Of a DNA stretch of 64,000 nt, positions 43,701 to 53,676 are shown one piece after another; position 1 is the first letter of the stretch, and each line of letters opens with the position of its first letter. Both the position numbers and the translations under genes were made by a program. Below the pieces are notes generated by a model. That model ran no database searches and had not been told where the DNA came from. It saw only the letters and a program-made list of their open reading frames with translations. The stretch covers positions 49,765-113,764 of the forward strand of contig NZ_GL890780.1 in the NCBI RefSeq assembly GCF_000211415.1. Reading direction: 5' to 3'. The stretch is from Enterobacter mori LMG 25706. GTDB taxonomy: Bacteria; Pseudomonadota; Gammaproteobacteria; Enterobacterales; Enterobacteriaceae.

Positions 43701-46700
43701 ACGGCGGTCGATGGAGCAGGTAACCCGAGCGGATCCTCAAATCCCTGGAGCATCACCGTTGATGGCACTGCGCCGGTCGCACCGGTCATTACGCAGGTCG
43801 TGGATGATGCCCCTGGACGCACCGGCCCGCTCGATACCGGTGAAACGACAAACGACGCCACCCCGACGCTCAACGGTACCGCCGAGCCGGGTTCAACCGT
43901 CACCATTCGTCTTGATGGCAACGCCATTGGTACCGCGCTGGTCGACAGCAACGGTGCGTGGACCTTCACGCCCACAACGCCGTTGAGCGAGGGGCCGCAT
44001 ACCCTGACCGCCGTCACCACCGACGCGGCGGGTAACACCAGCCCGTCATCCGGCGGCTTTACGCTGACGGTCGACGTTACGCCACCGGTGGCGGCCACTA
44101 TTGAGACAGCGCTGGATAACGTGGGTCCGGTGCAGAACCCGCTTCAGGACGGTGATACGACGGACGACACCCAGCCTCAGCTGCAGGGGACGGCACCGGC
44201 GGACACCATCATCACGCTTTATGACGGTAATACCCTGCTCGGCACGGCGACTGTAACGGGGGGAACATGGACCTTCACGCCAACCACCCCGTTAACCAAC
44301 GGCCCACACTCCCTGACGGTGCACGCCACGGATGATGCCGGTAATACGACGATTTCGCCTCCGTTCGTGCTCACCATTGATACCATCGCGCCTGATACAC
44401 CGGCGATACCGGATATCACCGTAAACCCGGACGGCAGCACGCCGGGTACCGCACTGAACCCGGGTGAAACGACCCGCGATACCACGCCAACCCTGAGTGG
44501 AACGGGCAACCCGGGTGACGTGGTGAATATTTATGATGGCACGACCAAAATCGGTGAATCTCTGGTGGACGGTGACGGTAACTGGACCTGGACGCCGAAC
44601 CCACCGCTGGGTAACGGGACCTACGATCTCTCCCTGACGGTCACCAATCAGGATGGCGCAGGCAACGAAAGCGCCCCGTCCACCCCGGTGACGATCACCA
44701 TTGATACTGAAGCCCCTCTGGCCCCAACGGTGCCGGTCGTGACCGACAGCGTGAGCCAGATCACCGGCCCCGTAGCCGACGGCGAAACCACCAACGATCC
44801 GCGCCCGGTATTGAGCGGACCAGGTACGCCAAACGATGTGATCACCATCTATGACAGCCGCGATGGCGGCACAACGACGACAGCCGTAGGCACGGTGACG
44901 GTAGACGGAAACGGCAACTGGAGCTGGCGCCCTGATAGCAACATTGGGGAAGGCACGCATGAATATACCGCCACGGCCACCGATGAGGCGGGCAACGAAT
45001 CAGATCCGTCAACCGGCATCACCATTACGGTAGACATGATCGCGCCCGATACACCGGCGATCTCGGCCATCGGTGGTGCACAAAACGGTGGTTCTACGAC
45101 GGATAACACCCCAACGATCGGCGGAACCGGTCCTGACGGTGAAACGGCGATCATTTACAACAACGGTGTTGAACTGGCGCGCGTGGATATCGTCAATGGC
45201 CAATGGACATACACGCTTCCGACGGCCCAAACAGACGGCCCGCTGAATATTACCGTTGCGGCAGTGGATAGCGCAGGTAACGTCAGTGCGCCAGGCCCGG
45301 TCTTTACCGTGACGATCGATACGCAGGCTCCCGCGACGCCAGCTATCGACGCGGTTTCTGATAGCCAGCTGACAAACGGTACCCTCTATACGCGCGACGG
45401 CACCCCGGCTCTCAGCGGTACCGGCGAGCCGGGCTCAACAATCATCGTTTCAGTGGATGGGACGCCATCAACCATTACCGTAACGGTTCCTCAAAACGGT
45501 ATCTGGACGTGGACCGCCGACAGCACCTTACCTGATGGCCCGCACACCTTCTCGGTCTCATCCCGCGATCCCGCAGGCAATATTTCGGGTAACTCTCCGA
45601 ACCTGGCGGTCACCGTCGATACGGGTATTCCGGCAGACCCAGCCAACCTCGCCCTTACTCAGCAAGGCACCCCGCTTACCGGGACCGCTGAAGCGGGAGC
45701 CACCATCACCGTGTATGCCGCAGACGGTACGACTGTCCTCGGCACCGGCGTTGCCACCGGTGGCAATTTCTCCATTGCGCTCAGCCCGGCACAGCTGGAT
45801 GCCACCACGCTGAAGGTGACCGCCACGGATGCCGCGGGGAACACCAGCCCAGGTGCAAGCTTTGTCGTCACCGACTCGCCGCTGGACCTTCCGGACGTAC
45901 CGGTCATTACGGCTATTACCGATAACGTTGGACCGGTCACGGGCAATGTGAAAGACAAAACCTCTGATGACACCTCGCCTACGCTGACCGGGACAGCAGA
46001 ACCTAACGCCGTCATCACGATTTATCAGGATGGCGTACTGGCAGTGCCGCCAACCGTGGTTGCGGATGGAAGCGGCAACTGGAGTTACACCCCGCTCTTC
46101 CCGTTGACAGCAGGTCCACATACCTTTGAAGTCACCGCGACGGATATTGTTAGCGGCGAAACCAGCGGACGCTCTCCTGCCGCAACCGTCACCATTGACC
46201 TGACCGCACCCGACACACCGGCTATCGGCTCCATCATTGATGATGTCGGTCCGGGCATTGGGCCATTGAGCGACGGCCAGACCACCAACGATAACCGCCC
46301 AACACTGAACGGCGTGGGGAACGTGGGTGATACGATTACCATTTACAATAACGGTACTCCGTTAGGCAGCGTGGTCGTCGGCTCAACGGGCACATGGACC
46401 TACACCCCGCCTGCGCTGGCTGATGGCGATCATACCCTGACGGTCCGGGCCACCGATCCGGCGGGCAACGCGAGCGGACTCTCTACGGGCATCACCATCA
46501 CCGTTGACACCGTCTCCACGACGCCGGTGATCACCAGCGTGACCGACGACGCGGGGAATGCCGCGACCGTAGTACCTAACGGCGCGCCAACCAACGACGC
46601 CACGCCAACCCTGACCGGGTCGGCGGAAGCGGGCAGTGTCGTCGTTATTTATGATGGCACAACGCAGATCGGTATCGTGGCAGCAGACAGCGTCACCGGC

Positions 46701-49700
46701 GCATGGACCTTTACGCCTGAAACCGCCCTCGTGGAAGGCTCTCACTCCTTCACCGTCAAAGCCACCGATCCGCAGGGCAACGTGAGCCAGACCTCCAACG
46801 CCTGGAGCGTTGACATCGACCTGACGGCGCCAACGGTGCCGACGCTCGATACAGTTAACGACAACGTGGCGGGCGGCGTGACCGGTAATCTGACCGCCGG
46901 CCAGGTCACCAACGACAATACGCCGACGCTGAGCGGGACCGGTGCGCTGGGCAGTACAATCCACATTCTGAACAATGGGGTGGAGATTGGTACCACCACG
47001 GTAGACAGCAACGGCAACTGGACCTTTACGCCTGGTACTGCGCTTGGCGATGGCAACTATAACATTCGCGTCAACGCCACGGATGCCGTAGGCAACGTCT
47101 CGGCTAACTCTCCGGTATTCGCCTTCACCGTGGATACCGCAGGCCCTGACGCGCCGGTTGTAACGACTGTCATTGACGATGTCGGGCCGGTCACCGGGAC
47201 GCTCCTCACCGGCAACAGCACTAACGATGCGCGCCCAACCTTCAACGGCACGGGCGCAGTCGGTGCGCCAGTTCACGTGATTGTGGATGGCACTGAAATT
47301 GGCACCGCCGTGGTGAATGCTCAGGGGAACTGGACCTTTACCCCGGGCACGGCGCTCGGTGAAGGGCTGCACGCCATCACCTTCAACGCCACCGATACGG
47401 CGGGTAACACCGGCGCCACCTCGCCAGCGTTTAACCTGACGGTGGATACCGTCGCACCGCTGGCACCGGTCTTTACGCCAGCAACGGATAACCAGGGTAC
47501 CGTTCTCAACCCACTCACCTCGGGGCAAAGTACCGACGACACCACGCCAACGCTGAACGGAACCGCAGCGGCCAACGCCACTATCACCCTTTATGAAAAT
47601 GGTCAGCAGGTCGGAACCGTTCAGGCCAACGGCAGTGGCGTATGGAGCTTCACACCTGCTAACCCACTCAGCAGCGGCAGCCATACCTGGACCGCCACGG
47701 CAACCGACGCGGCAGGCAACGTCAGCCCGGCTTCACCGGCCTTTACGCTGATTGTCGATACCACTCCCCCGAACGCGCCGGTTATCTCGCAGGCTATCGA
47801 TGATGTCGGCACGGTGACGGGCGCACTTGGCTCAGGGCAAAGCACCGACGACACCGTACCGCGTCTTGTGGGCACCAGCGAGCCGTTTGCTACGGTGAAC
47901 ATCTATGAAGGCACAACGCTTGTCGGCACGGGCACTGCAGACGCCAGCGGCAACTGGAGTATCTTGCTCAACACGACGCTGGCGACTGGCCCGCACAGCT
48001 TTACGGCACAAGCCACCGATGCGGCGGGCAATACCAGCGCGTCATCAGCCACCTTCACGCTGACCATCGACACTACGCCGCCAGCGCTGCCGGTGCTGAC
48101 AAGCATCACGGATGACGTCGGTAACGCCGCCACGCCAATCGCCAACGGTGGCTTAACCAACGATGCGCAGCCGACGCTCACGGGCACGGCAGAAGCGGGC
48201 TCGACGGTGAAAATCTTCGATAACGGCGTGCAGATAGGCAGCGTCGTTGCGACCCGCGGAAACTGGAGCTTTACCCCTTCTCCGGCGCTGGGCGACGGCT
48301 CGCACAGCCTGACCTTCTCGGCGACCGATCCGGTAGGTAACGCCAGTGCGCAAACCCCTGGATATGTGATTAACGTTGACGCAACCGCGCCAACCGCGCC
48401 GGTTATCAGCTCTGTTGTCGATGACGTGGGCACCGTCACCGGTCCGGTGACGGGCAGCAACCCGACCAACGACACGCGCCCTACGCTCAACGGCACCGCG
48501 GAAGCCAACGCCACCGTTCGCATCTATGACGGTACGACGCTCGTGGGTTCCGTGACGGCGGATGCCAACGGGAACTGGACGCTACCGCAAACCAGCACCA
48601 CGCTGGCGGAGGGGCAACATAACTTCACCGCCACGGCGACCGATGCCGCAGGCAACACCAGCGCGCCATCGTCAGTCACCACCATCACCGTTGACCTGAC
48701 GCCGCCAGCGGTTCCTTCCGGCCTGGCGGTGATCACCAACGGGACGCACGTCACCGGTACCGCCGAAGCGGGCAGCACGGTTACCATCACCACCAGCACC
48801 GGAACGGTCCTCGGTACGGCGGTAGCGGACGGTAGCGGCAACTTTAACGCCACGATCTCCCCCGCGCAGACGGGAGGAGAGTCGCTGGTGGTCTACGCCA
48901 CCGATAAAGCCGGAAACGCCGGTGTGAGCGCATCGGTTACCCCGCCGCTCACGACACTGCCGAACGCGCCGGTAATCGCCACCATTACCGACAACGTCGG
49001 TACGGTCACCGGTAATCTGACCAACGGTAAAACGACCGATGACACCACGCCAACCCTGAGCGGAACGGCGCAGCCTAACGCTACCGTCACGCTCTACAAT
49101 AACGGCGTCGCAATGGGCAGCGTTGTCGCCGACGGATCAGGCAACTGGACCTTCACCACTCCGGCGATGAGCGAAGGCTCCCATGCGTTTACTGCCACCG
49201 CGAGTAACGGCTCGGGAACCGGTCCGTTCTCTTCCGCCACGACGGTGATTGTCGACCTCACCGCGCCAAACACGCCAACCGGCAGCTTTAACGCCGACGG
49301 TAGCGTCCTGACGGGTAACGCCGAAGCGGGCAGCACCGTCACCATCCGTCTGGCAGATGGCAGCACGGTGACCACAACGGCAGGCAGCAACGGTACCTAC
49401 AGCTATACCTTCCTCAATAAACAGACCGAAGGTCAGACGCTGCAGGTCACCGCGACCGATGCCGCAGGTAACGTTTCGCTGCCAGGATCGGCCCTCGCCC
49501 CGGTCGTGCCGCTGTCGGCCAGCAGCAACGTTGAAGAGTTGGACCTCACCACAACCGCAACGGTCACCAACTCGCAGTACAGCGATTATGGCTTCCTGCT
49601 GGTGGGCGCGCTGGGTAACGCGCTGACGCTGCTCGGCAATGACACCGCGCAGGTCGGCTTTACGGTGGGCAGCGGCGGCAGCGCGGACATCACCGTCAAC

Positions 49701-52193
49701 GCCAACGCCACGGGTGCAGTGCTGTCGCTTCTCAATACCCTTGAACTGGTGGTGCAGCGGTTCGACAGCGTCAACAACACCTGGACAACGGTGGTGGATA
49801 CCGGCCAGCCGCAGTTTGCCGATCTGCTCACGCTCGGGGCGACCGGCGTTTCGCTGAACCTGAACGGCCTGGCCAACGGGCAGTATCGCGTCCTGAGCTA
49901 CAACACCAACCTGCTGGCGACGGGCTCTTACACCAGCATTGATGTGGGCGTGAAAGAGACCAGCGCAGGCACCGTCACCGGCGAAACCAGCCTGGGCGGC
50001 AACGTCATCCTCGACGTTGACCCGACTACCGGTAGCGATAACGCCCCGGCGGGCACCACGGTTACCGCCGTCACTAACGCCCTGGGGGTAACCACCAGCG
50101 TCACCGCCGACGGCACGGCAATTCAGGGGCAGTACGGTACGCTGACCATCAACCGCGACGGCAGCTACACCTATACCCTGACGAATACCAGCGCCTCGGT
50201 GATTGGCCGTACGGAGAACTTCACCTATACCATCTCCCACAACGGAACCAGCGCCTCGGCGAACCTGGTGCTGTCGCTGGGAACAGGCACGGCCACCAGC
50301 GGCATCGTGGCCGTAGATGACACCGCATCGCTGACCTTTGACACCACCGTGAGCGCCATTAACAACGGCACCTCGTCGCAGGGCGGCTTTACCGTGGTCG
50401 GGATTAACCTCGGTAATACCCTGGGCCTGAATCTGCTGGATGATTTGAGCAATCCGATCATCTACAGCGTGGAGGAAGGCACCACCCGCACCATGACCAT
50501 TCAGGCCTCCGTGGGGGGCGTAGCGCTGGCCTCGGTGTTTGACCTGTACATCTATAAGTTCAACGATGCGACCCAAACCTTCGAGCAGATGCGCGTTCAG
50601 CCGGGCTGGCTGCGCGCGCCGCTGCTGGGCGGCACCTCATCCACGCTGACGCTGAATCTGCCGTCTGGGGAGTACCTCTTCCTCCTGAACACGGCGGCGG
50701 GGATCACCGCGCTGACGGCCTACACGCTGCACGTGCTGGAAGACCACGTCTATAGCGTGGCAAGCGTCGGTACCAGCACCACCGGGGATGTGCTGGCGGA
50801 TGACGTCGCGCCATCCGGCACGCTGGTGACGGAAGTAAACGGCGTGGCGGTAAACAGCAGCGGCCTCACCACCATCGTGGGGGAATACGGCACGCTCTCC
50901 ATTAACGCGTCCGGTCAGTACACCTACACCCTGAAGAGCGGCGTTGGCGCTGACCACATCAGCACGCCGGATACCTTCGTCTACACCATTACCGCGCCGA
51001 ACGGTGCCAAAGATACGGCCTCGCTCAACATCACCCCAACCGCGCGGGCGATGGATGCGGTGAACGATGTCAGCACCGCGATGGACGTGACCTCGGTACA
51101 CCATACGACGGCCTACTCGGATACAACCGTAGGGACGGCGAGCTGGAACGCCGCGCTGTTGGCATCAACCCAGGGTAGCGGAAACGGTACCTTCGTGGTG
51201 GATCCGAATACGGCCCTGCACAACGTGGTCTTGACCTTTAACGTCGCATCGCTCCTTTCTCTGGGCGGGTTGACGGTGGACTGGACGATAACCAATGGCG
51301 CGACCACCGTAAGAAGTGGTTCATTCAACGGCGGGCTGCTGCTGGGCGGCACAGCCACCATCAACCTGACGGGACTGGATCTGGATGCAGGTACCTATAC
51401 GCTCAGCTATACCGGCAAAATGGGCCCACTGGCTGCGGGAAATATCACCATTACCCCAAGCGTCAGCGGCACCGCCTACTCCCTGACCCAGTTCGACTCC
51501 ACCAGCGGTCATACCGTCAACGGCAACATCTTTGACGGCACCGACTCCGCCGGGGCAATGGATCAACTGCACTCGGTGGATACTCGCCTGAGCATCACCG
51601 GCTACAACGGCGTGACCACCACCCTGGATCCTTACACCGGCAGCACTGCGGTGAACATTGTTGGCCATTACGGCACGCTGGCGATTGCGGCAGACGGTCA
51701 TTACACCTACAGCCTCAACGCCGGGGTATCGCTCTCAACCATCACCTCGAAGGAGGTCTTTAACTACACCCTGACCGACGCGGCCGGTAAAACGGATACC
51801 GCCTCGCTGACCATTAATATGGCGCCGCAGTTCATCAGCTCTGAACACAACGACGTCATTACCGGTACGGCTTACGGCGATACGCTGATTTACCAGGTGC
51901 TGAACAGCACGGCAGGTAACGCAACGGCGGGGAACAGCGCGGGCGACCACTGGACCAACTTCTCACTGGCGCAGGGAGACAAGATCGACATTGGCGATCT
52001 GCTGGTGGGCTGGAACGGCAGCGCGTCGACGCTGGGTAACTATCTCACTGTTTCACAAAGCGGTGGCAATACTGTGATCTCCATCGACCGTGACGGTACG
52101 GGTGCCGCCTACACTAAATCTGCACTCGTTACGTTGGATAACGTTCAGACCACCTACGACGAGCTTGTTAACCAACAGCACATCATTACCTGA
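40761..52193 (+). CDS. bapA: BapA-type giant biofilm adhesin with 28 Ig-like repeats
   Basis: The 3810-residue protein is close in length to Salmonella BapA. Residues 1-90 are the BapA prefix domain. A hydrophobic, glycine-rich stretch (about 113-140) and an Asp-rich linker lead into 28 Ig-like repeats (about 160-2915), each ending in a DAAGNTS-like strand. Short repeats of about 85 residues (positions 1, 2, 6-8, 16, 26 and 28) alternate with long ones of about 100. Three VCBS-like modules with YGTLxI..DGxYTY follow. The last 110 residues (VITGTAYGDTLIYQVL onward) are a type I secretion target of the VC_A0849 class. It should be secreted by BapBCD and stay on the surface to drive cell-cell contact. 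CTGGAG precedes the ATG. Confidence 0.95.
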   Translation: MSQISVISKLTGVETTTEGTQVTLSHSSIVELHVERTDISHFARSGNDLVVTLHSGEVITLKNFYVTDAQGVSQLVLEESDGALWWIEDPTGAATYESIASTDVLLAASGSDAGGAAVWPWVLGGLAVAGGIAIAAGTGGGGGGDDDDNSNPGNPGTPTDPDTTAPTAPTNLQFSDDGKTVTGTAEPGSTVTLKDADGNVVGTGKTGNDGKFTIVLDKPLTNGEVITATATDSSGNTSQAGHVTAPDTTAPDAPTNLQVSDDGTTVTGRAEPGSTVTLKDADGNVVGTGKAGSDGTFTIELGKPLTNGEQLTATATDTAGNTSQPGQVTAPDSTAPDAPNLLIVNDNVGTETGPLDNGQRTDDARPTLSGIGEAGTTLTIYDNGTQIGTTKVDANGNWSFTPAGNLANGSHTITTTATDAAGNTSAPSTAVTFIVDTVAPAAPVVISVVDDVAPITGTLGNGSSTNDPRPQLTGTAEAGSTVTIYDGTIAIGTAVVAANGSWTFTPSVNLSEGSHQLTVRATDVAGNTGPASPAFTLTVDLTAPSTPSAFVVNDDTGSLKGAISAGQFTDASQPRLTGRGEPGSTITVYDNGALVGTATVQPNGTWSLTPTSPLAEGAHSITVRETDAAGNQSGLSQPINFIVDTTPPDQPVISLNPAGTQITGTAEPNSSIVITNSDGDVIGRTTTDGNGNFVATLTPAQTNGQLISVVASDAAGNQSTPATATAADTTPPALPGNLVVSDDGQSVSGTAEPGSTVTIKAPDGTVIGETTATGDGTFNTPISPAQTNGEVLTVIATDDSGNVSLPATATAPDSTPPLAPDNVVVSGDGTTVTGTAEPGSTVTIREGNVTVGQGKANDDGSFSVTLTPPKANGESLTADATDAAGNTGPTTPTVAPDITPAQTPVIISVVDDVQATTGPVAQNGLTNDRTPTINGTGEPGTTITVTSGSTVIGTVTVPASGEWSITPTAPLPDGGYVLTATAVDGAGNPSGSSNPWSITVDGTAPVAPVITQVVDDAPGRTGPLDTGETTNDATPTLNGTAEPGSTVTIRLDGNAIGTALVDSNGAWTFTPTTPLSEGPHTLTAVTTDAAGNTSPSSGGFTLTVDVTPPVAATIETALDNVGPVQNPLQDGDTTDDTQPQLQGTAPADTIITLYDGNTLLGTATVTGGTWTFTPTTPLTNGPHSLTVHATDDAGNTTISPPFVLTIDTIAPDTPAIPDITVNPDGSTPGTALNPGETTRDTTPTLSGTGNPGDVVNIYDGTTKIGESLVDGDGNWTWTPNPPLGNGTYDLSLTVTNQDGAGNESAPSTPVTITIDTEAPLAPTVPVVTDSVSQITGPVADGETTNDPRPVLSGPGTPNDVITIYDSRDGGTTTTAVGTVTVDGNGNWSWRPDSNIGEGTHEYTATATDEAGNESDPSTGITITVDMIAPDTPAISAIGGAQNGGSTTDNTPTIGGTGPDGETAIIYNNGVELARVDIVNGQWTYTLPTAQTDGPLNITVAAVDSAGNVSAPGPVFTVTIDTQAPATPAIDAVSDSQLTNGTLYTRDGTPALSGTGEPGSTIIVSVDGTPSTITVTVPQNGIWTWTADSTLPDGPHTFSVSSRDPAGNISGNSPNLAVTVDTGIPADPANLALTQQGTPLTGTAEAGATITVYAADGTTVLGTGVATGGNFSIALSPAQLDATTLKVTATDAAGNTSPGASFVVTDSPLDLPDVPVITAITDNVGPVTGNVKDKTSDDTSPTLTGTAEPNAVITIYQDGVLAVPPTVVADGSGNWSYTPLFPLTAGPHTFEVTATDIVSGETSGRSPAATVTIDLTAPDTPAIGSIIDDVGPGIGPLSDGQTTNDNRPTLNGVGNVGDTITIYNNGTPLGSVVVGSTGTWTYTPPALADGDHTLTVRATDPAGNASGLSTGITITVDTVSTTPVITSVTDDAGNAATVVPNGAPTNDATPTLTGSAEAGSVVVIYDGTTQIGIVAADSVTGAWTFTPETALVEGSHSFTVKATDPQGNVSQTSNAWSVDIDLTAPTVPTLDTVNDNVAGGVTGNLTAGQVTNDNTPTLSGTGALGSTIHILNNGVEIGTTTVDSNGNWTFTPGTALGDGNYNIRVNATDAVGNVSANSPVFAFTVDTAGPDAPVVTTVIDDVGPVTGTLLTGNSTNDARPTFNGTGAVGAPVHVIVDGTEIGTAVVNAQGNWTFTPGTALGEGLHAITFNATDTAGNTGATSPAFNLTVDTVAPLAPVFTPATDNQGTVLNPLTSGQSTDDTTPTLNGTAAANATITLYENGQQVGTVQANGSGVWSFTPANPLSSGSHTWTATATDAAGNVSPASPAFTLIVDTTPPNAPVISQAIDDVGTVTGALGSGQSTDDTVPRLVGTSEPFATVNIYEGTTLVGTGTADASGNWSILLNTTLATGPHSFTAQATDAAGNTSASSATFTLTIDTTPPALPVLTSITDDVGNAATPIANGGLTNDAQPTLTGTAEAGSTVKIFDNGVQIGSVVATRGNWSFTPSPALGDGSHSLTFSATDPVGNASAQTPGYVINVDATAPTAPVISSVVDDVGTVTGPVTGSNPTNDTRPTLNGTAEANATVRIYDGTTLVGSVTADANGNWTLPQTSTTLAEGQHNFTATATDAAGNTSAPSSVTTITVDLTPPAVPSGLAVITNGTHVTGTAEAGSTVTITTSTGTVLGTAVADGSGNFNATISPAQTGGESLVVYATDKAGNAGVSASVTPPLTTLPNAPVIATITDNVGTVTGNLTNGKTTDDTTPTLSGTAQPNATVTLYNNGVAMGSVVADGSGNWTFTTPAMSEGSHAFTATASNGSGTGPFSSATTVIVDLTAPNTPTGSFNADGSVLTGNAEAGSTVTIRLADGSTVTTTAGSNGTYSYTFLNKQTEGQTLQVTATDAAGNVSLPGSALAPVVPLSASSNVEELDLTTTATVTNSQYSDYGFLLVGALGNALTLLGNDTAQVGFTVGSGGSADITVNANATGAVLSLLNTLELVVQRFDSVNNTWTTVVDTGQPQFADLLTLGATGVSLNLNGLANGQYRVLSYNTNLLATGSYTSIDVGVKETSAGTVTGETSLGGNVILDVDPTTGSDNAPAGTTVTAVTNALGVTTSVTADGTAIQGQYGTLTINRDGSYTYTLTNTSASVIGRTENFTYTISHNGTSASANLVLSLGTGTATSGIVAVDDTASLTFDTTVSAINNGTSSQGGFTVVGINLGNTLGLNLLDDLSNPIIYSVEEGTTRTMTIQASVGGVALASVFDLYIYKFNDATQTFEQMRVQPGWLRAPLLGGTSSTLTLNLPSGEYLFLLNTAAGITALTAYTLHVLEDHVYSVASVGTSTTGDVLADDVAPSGTLVTEVNGVAVNSSGLTTIVGEYGTLSINASGQYTYTLKSGVGADHISTPDTFVYTITAPNGAKDTASLNITPTARAMDAVNDVSTAMDVTSVHHTTAYSDTTVGTASWNAALLASTQGSGNGTFVVDPNTALHNVVLTFNVASLLSLGGLTVDWTITNGATTVRSGSFNGGLLLGGTATINLTGLDLDAGTYTLSYTGKMGPLAAGNITITPSVSGTAYSLTQFDSTSGHTVNGNIFDGTDSAGAMDQLHSVDTRLSITGYNGVTTTLDPYTGSTAVNIVGHYGTLAIAADGHYTYSLNAGVSLSTITSKEVFNYTLTDAAGKTDTASLTINMAPQFISSEHNDVITGTAYGDTLIYQVLNSTAGNATAGNSAGDHWTNFSLAQGDKIDIGDLLVGWNGSASTLGNYLTVSQSGGNTVISIDRDGTGAAYTKSALVTLDNVQTTYDELVNQQHIIT

Positions 52194-52272
52194 TAGCAAC
52201 AGAACCACCTGCCCCGGGCGCACAGCGCCCGGGCACAACAATAAAGCTGTACCATTTTATTAGGGACAAGAC

Positions 52273-53676
52273 ATGGGAAAGAAGATGCCTTACTGGTGGC
52301 TCTCGTGCTGCCTGATATCTGTGCCCGCTCTAGCTGCCAACCCGGCGGCAACGATCAATGCCGAACAACTCAGCGAAACGCAGGAACTCCCCTCTTTGAA
52401 CGGCCGCGTGGCTCCGGTGGCCACGAAAGCCGCGCCCGGCACGCTGCAGCTGAGCGAAGCCGTAAACCGTGCCGTCACCTGGCACCCGGCCATCAGCGAA
52501 GCGGTAGGTAAACTCTACCAGCAGAGCGAAAACGTGGACGTCGCCAAATCGAAATACTATCCGCAAATCAATGCCGGAATGGAGAACGGCTATACCCACG
52601 ACGGTGACGACAACGGCTTCACGCCGTCGCTGGTGCTCTCCCTCTCGCAAATGCTCTACGACTTCGGCAAAGTGGCGAGCCAGGTGCGCGCCGAAAACGC
52701 GGGCGTCGCCCAGCAGCAGGCTAACGTGCTGGTCAGCATTGACACCATTGCCCACGATACCGCCATCGCCATGGTGCAGGTTCAGACCTTGCAGCAGATG
52801 GTAGACACCGCCAAAGAGCAGCTTGATGCCCTCTCCTCTATCGGAAAGCTGACGAAGCTGCGCAATGACGAAGGGGCCACCTCTCTCTCTGACGTGGTGC
52901 AGACCGATGCCCGTATCGAAGGCGCGCGCGCCCAGCTGATGCAGTACCAGGCCAGCCTCGATAGCGCCCGCGCCACGCTGATGAGTTTTCTGGGCTGGGA
53001 CAGCCTGAACGTCGTCAGTAACGACTTTCCGCAGAGCCTGGCCCGCAGCTGCGACATCGCCAAGCCGGACGATCGTCTGGTGCCCGCCGTGTTAGCGGCC
53101 TGGGCGCAGGCCAACGTCGCGCAGGCCAACCTTGACAATGCCAACGCGCAGATGACGCCGACCATTTCGCTTGAGCCGGAAGTGCGCCACTACCTTACCG
53201 ACCGCTACGCGGGCAACGAAACGCGGGATCGCACCCAGTATTCCGCCTGGGTCAAAGTGCAGATGCCGCTCTATCAGGGGGGCGGCCTGACCGCCCGACG
53301 CAATGCGGCCGGACATGCGGTCGAGTCGGCGCAGTCCACCATTCAGCGCACCCGCCTCGACGTACGGCAAAAACTGCTCGAAGCGCGCAGCCAGGTAATG
53401 AGCCTGATGGCCACGCTGCAAATTCAGGGGCGTCAGGAAGCGCTCAGCGCCCGCACCCGCGAGCTGTATCAACAGCAGTATCTCGACCTCGGCTCGCGTC
53501 CGCTGCTCGACGTGTTAAACGCCGAACAGGAGGTTTATCAGGCGCGTTTCACCCAGCAGCAAACCGCCGGACAGCTGCATCAGCTTCAGCTCAACTGCCT
53601 GTACAACACCGGGCGCTTACGCCACGCGTTCGATCTTGATAACCGTACCATCCAGACCGTGGAGATCCAGCCATGA
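52273..53676 (+). CDS. bapB: TolC-family outer-membrane channel for BapA
   Basis: The 467-residue protein has a signal peptide (ending PALA) and the two-fold repeated coiled-coil/beta-barrel pattern of the TolC/LapE family: QLSEAVNRAVTWHPAI, YPQINAGMENGY, QMLYDFG, and in the second half PLYQGGGL and GSRPLLDVLNAEQEVY. It forms the outer-membrane duct of the type I system. It starts 79 bases after bapA, and its stop overlaps the start of bapC by four bases. Confidence 0.92.
   Translation: MGKKMPYWWLSCCLISVPALAANPAATINAEQLSETQELPSLNGRVAPVATKAAPGTLQLSEAVNRAVTWHPAISEAVGKLYQQSENVDVAKSKYYPQINAGMENGYTHDGDDNGFTPSLVLSLSQMLYDFGKVASQVRAENAGVAQQQANVLVSIDTIAHDTAIAMVQVQTLQQMVDTAKEQLDALSSIGKLTKLRNDEGATSLSDVVQTDARIEGARAQLMQYQASLDSARATLMSFLGWDSLNVVSNDFPQSLARSCDIAKPDDRLVPAVLAAWAQANVAQANLDNANAQMTPTISLEPEVRHYLTDRYAGNETRDRTQYSAWVKVQMPLYQGGGLTARRNAAGHAVESAQSTIQRTRLDVRQKLLEARSQVMSLMATLQIQGRQEALSARTRELYQQQYLDLGSRPLLDVLNAEQEVYQARFTQQQTAGQLHQLQLNCLYNTGRLRHAFDLDNRTIQTVEIQP

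Noticed and set aside
40952..51950. Many long minus-strand frames opposite bapA
   Set aside because: They mirror the repetitive, GC-rich Ig-like repeats, have no ribosome sites and are antisense shadows of one clear gene.
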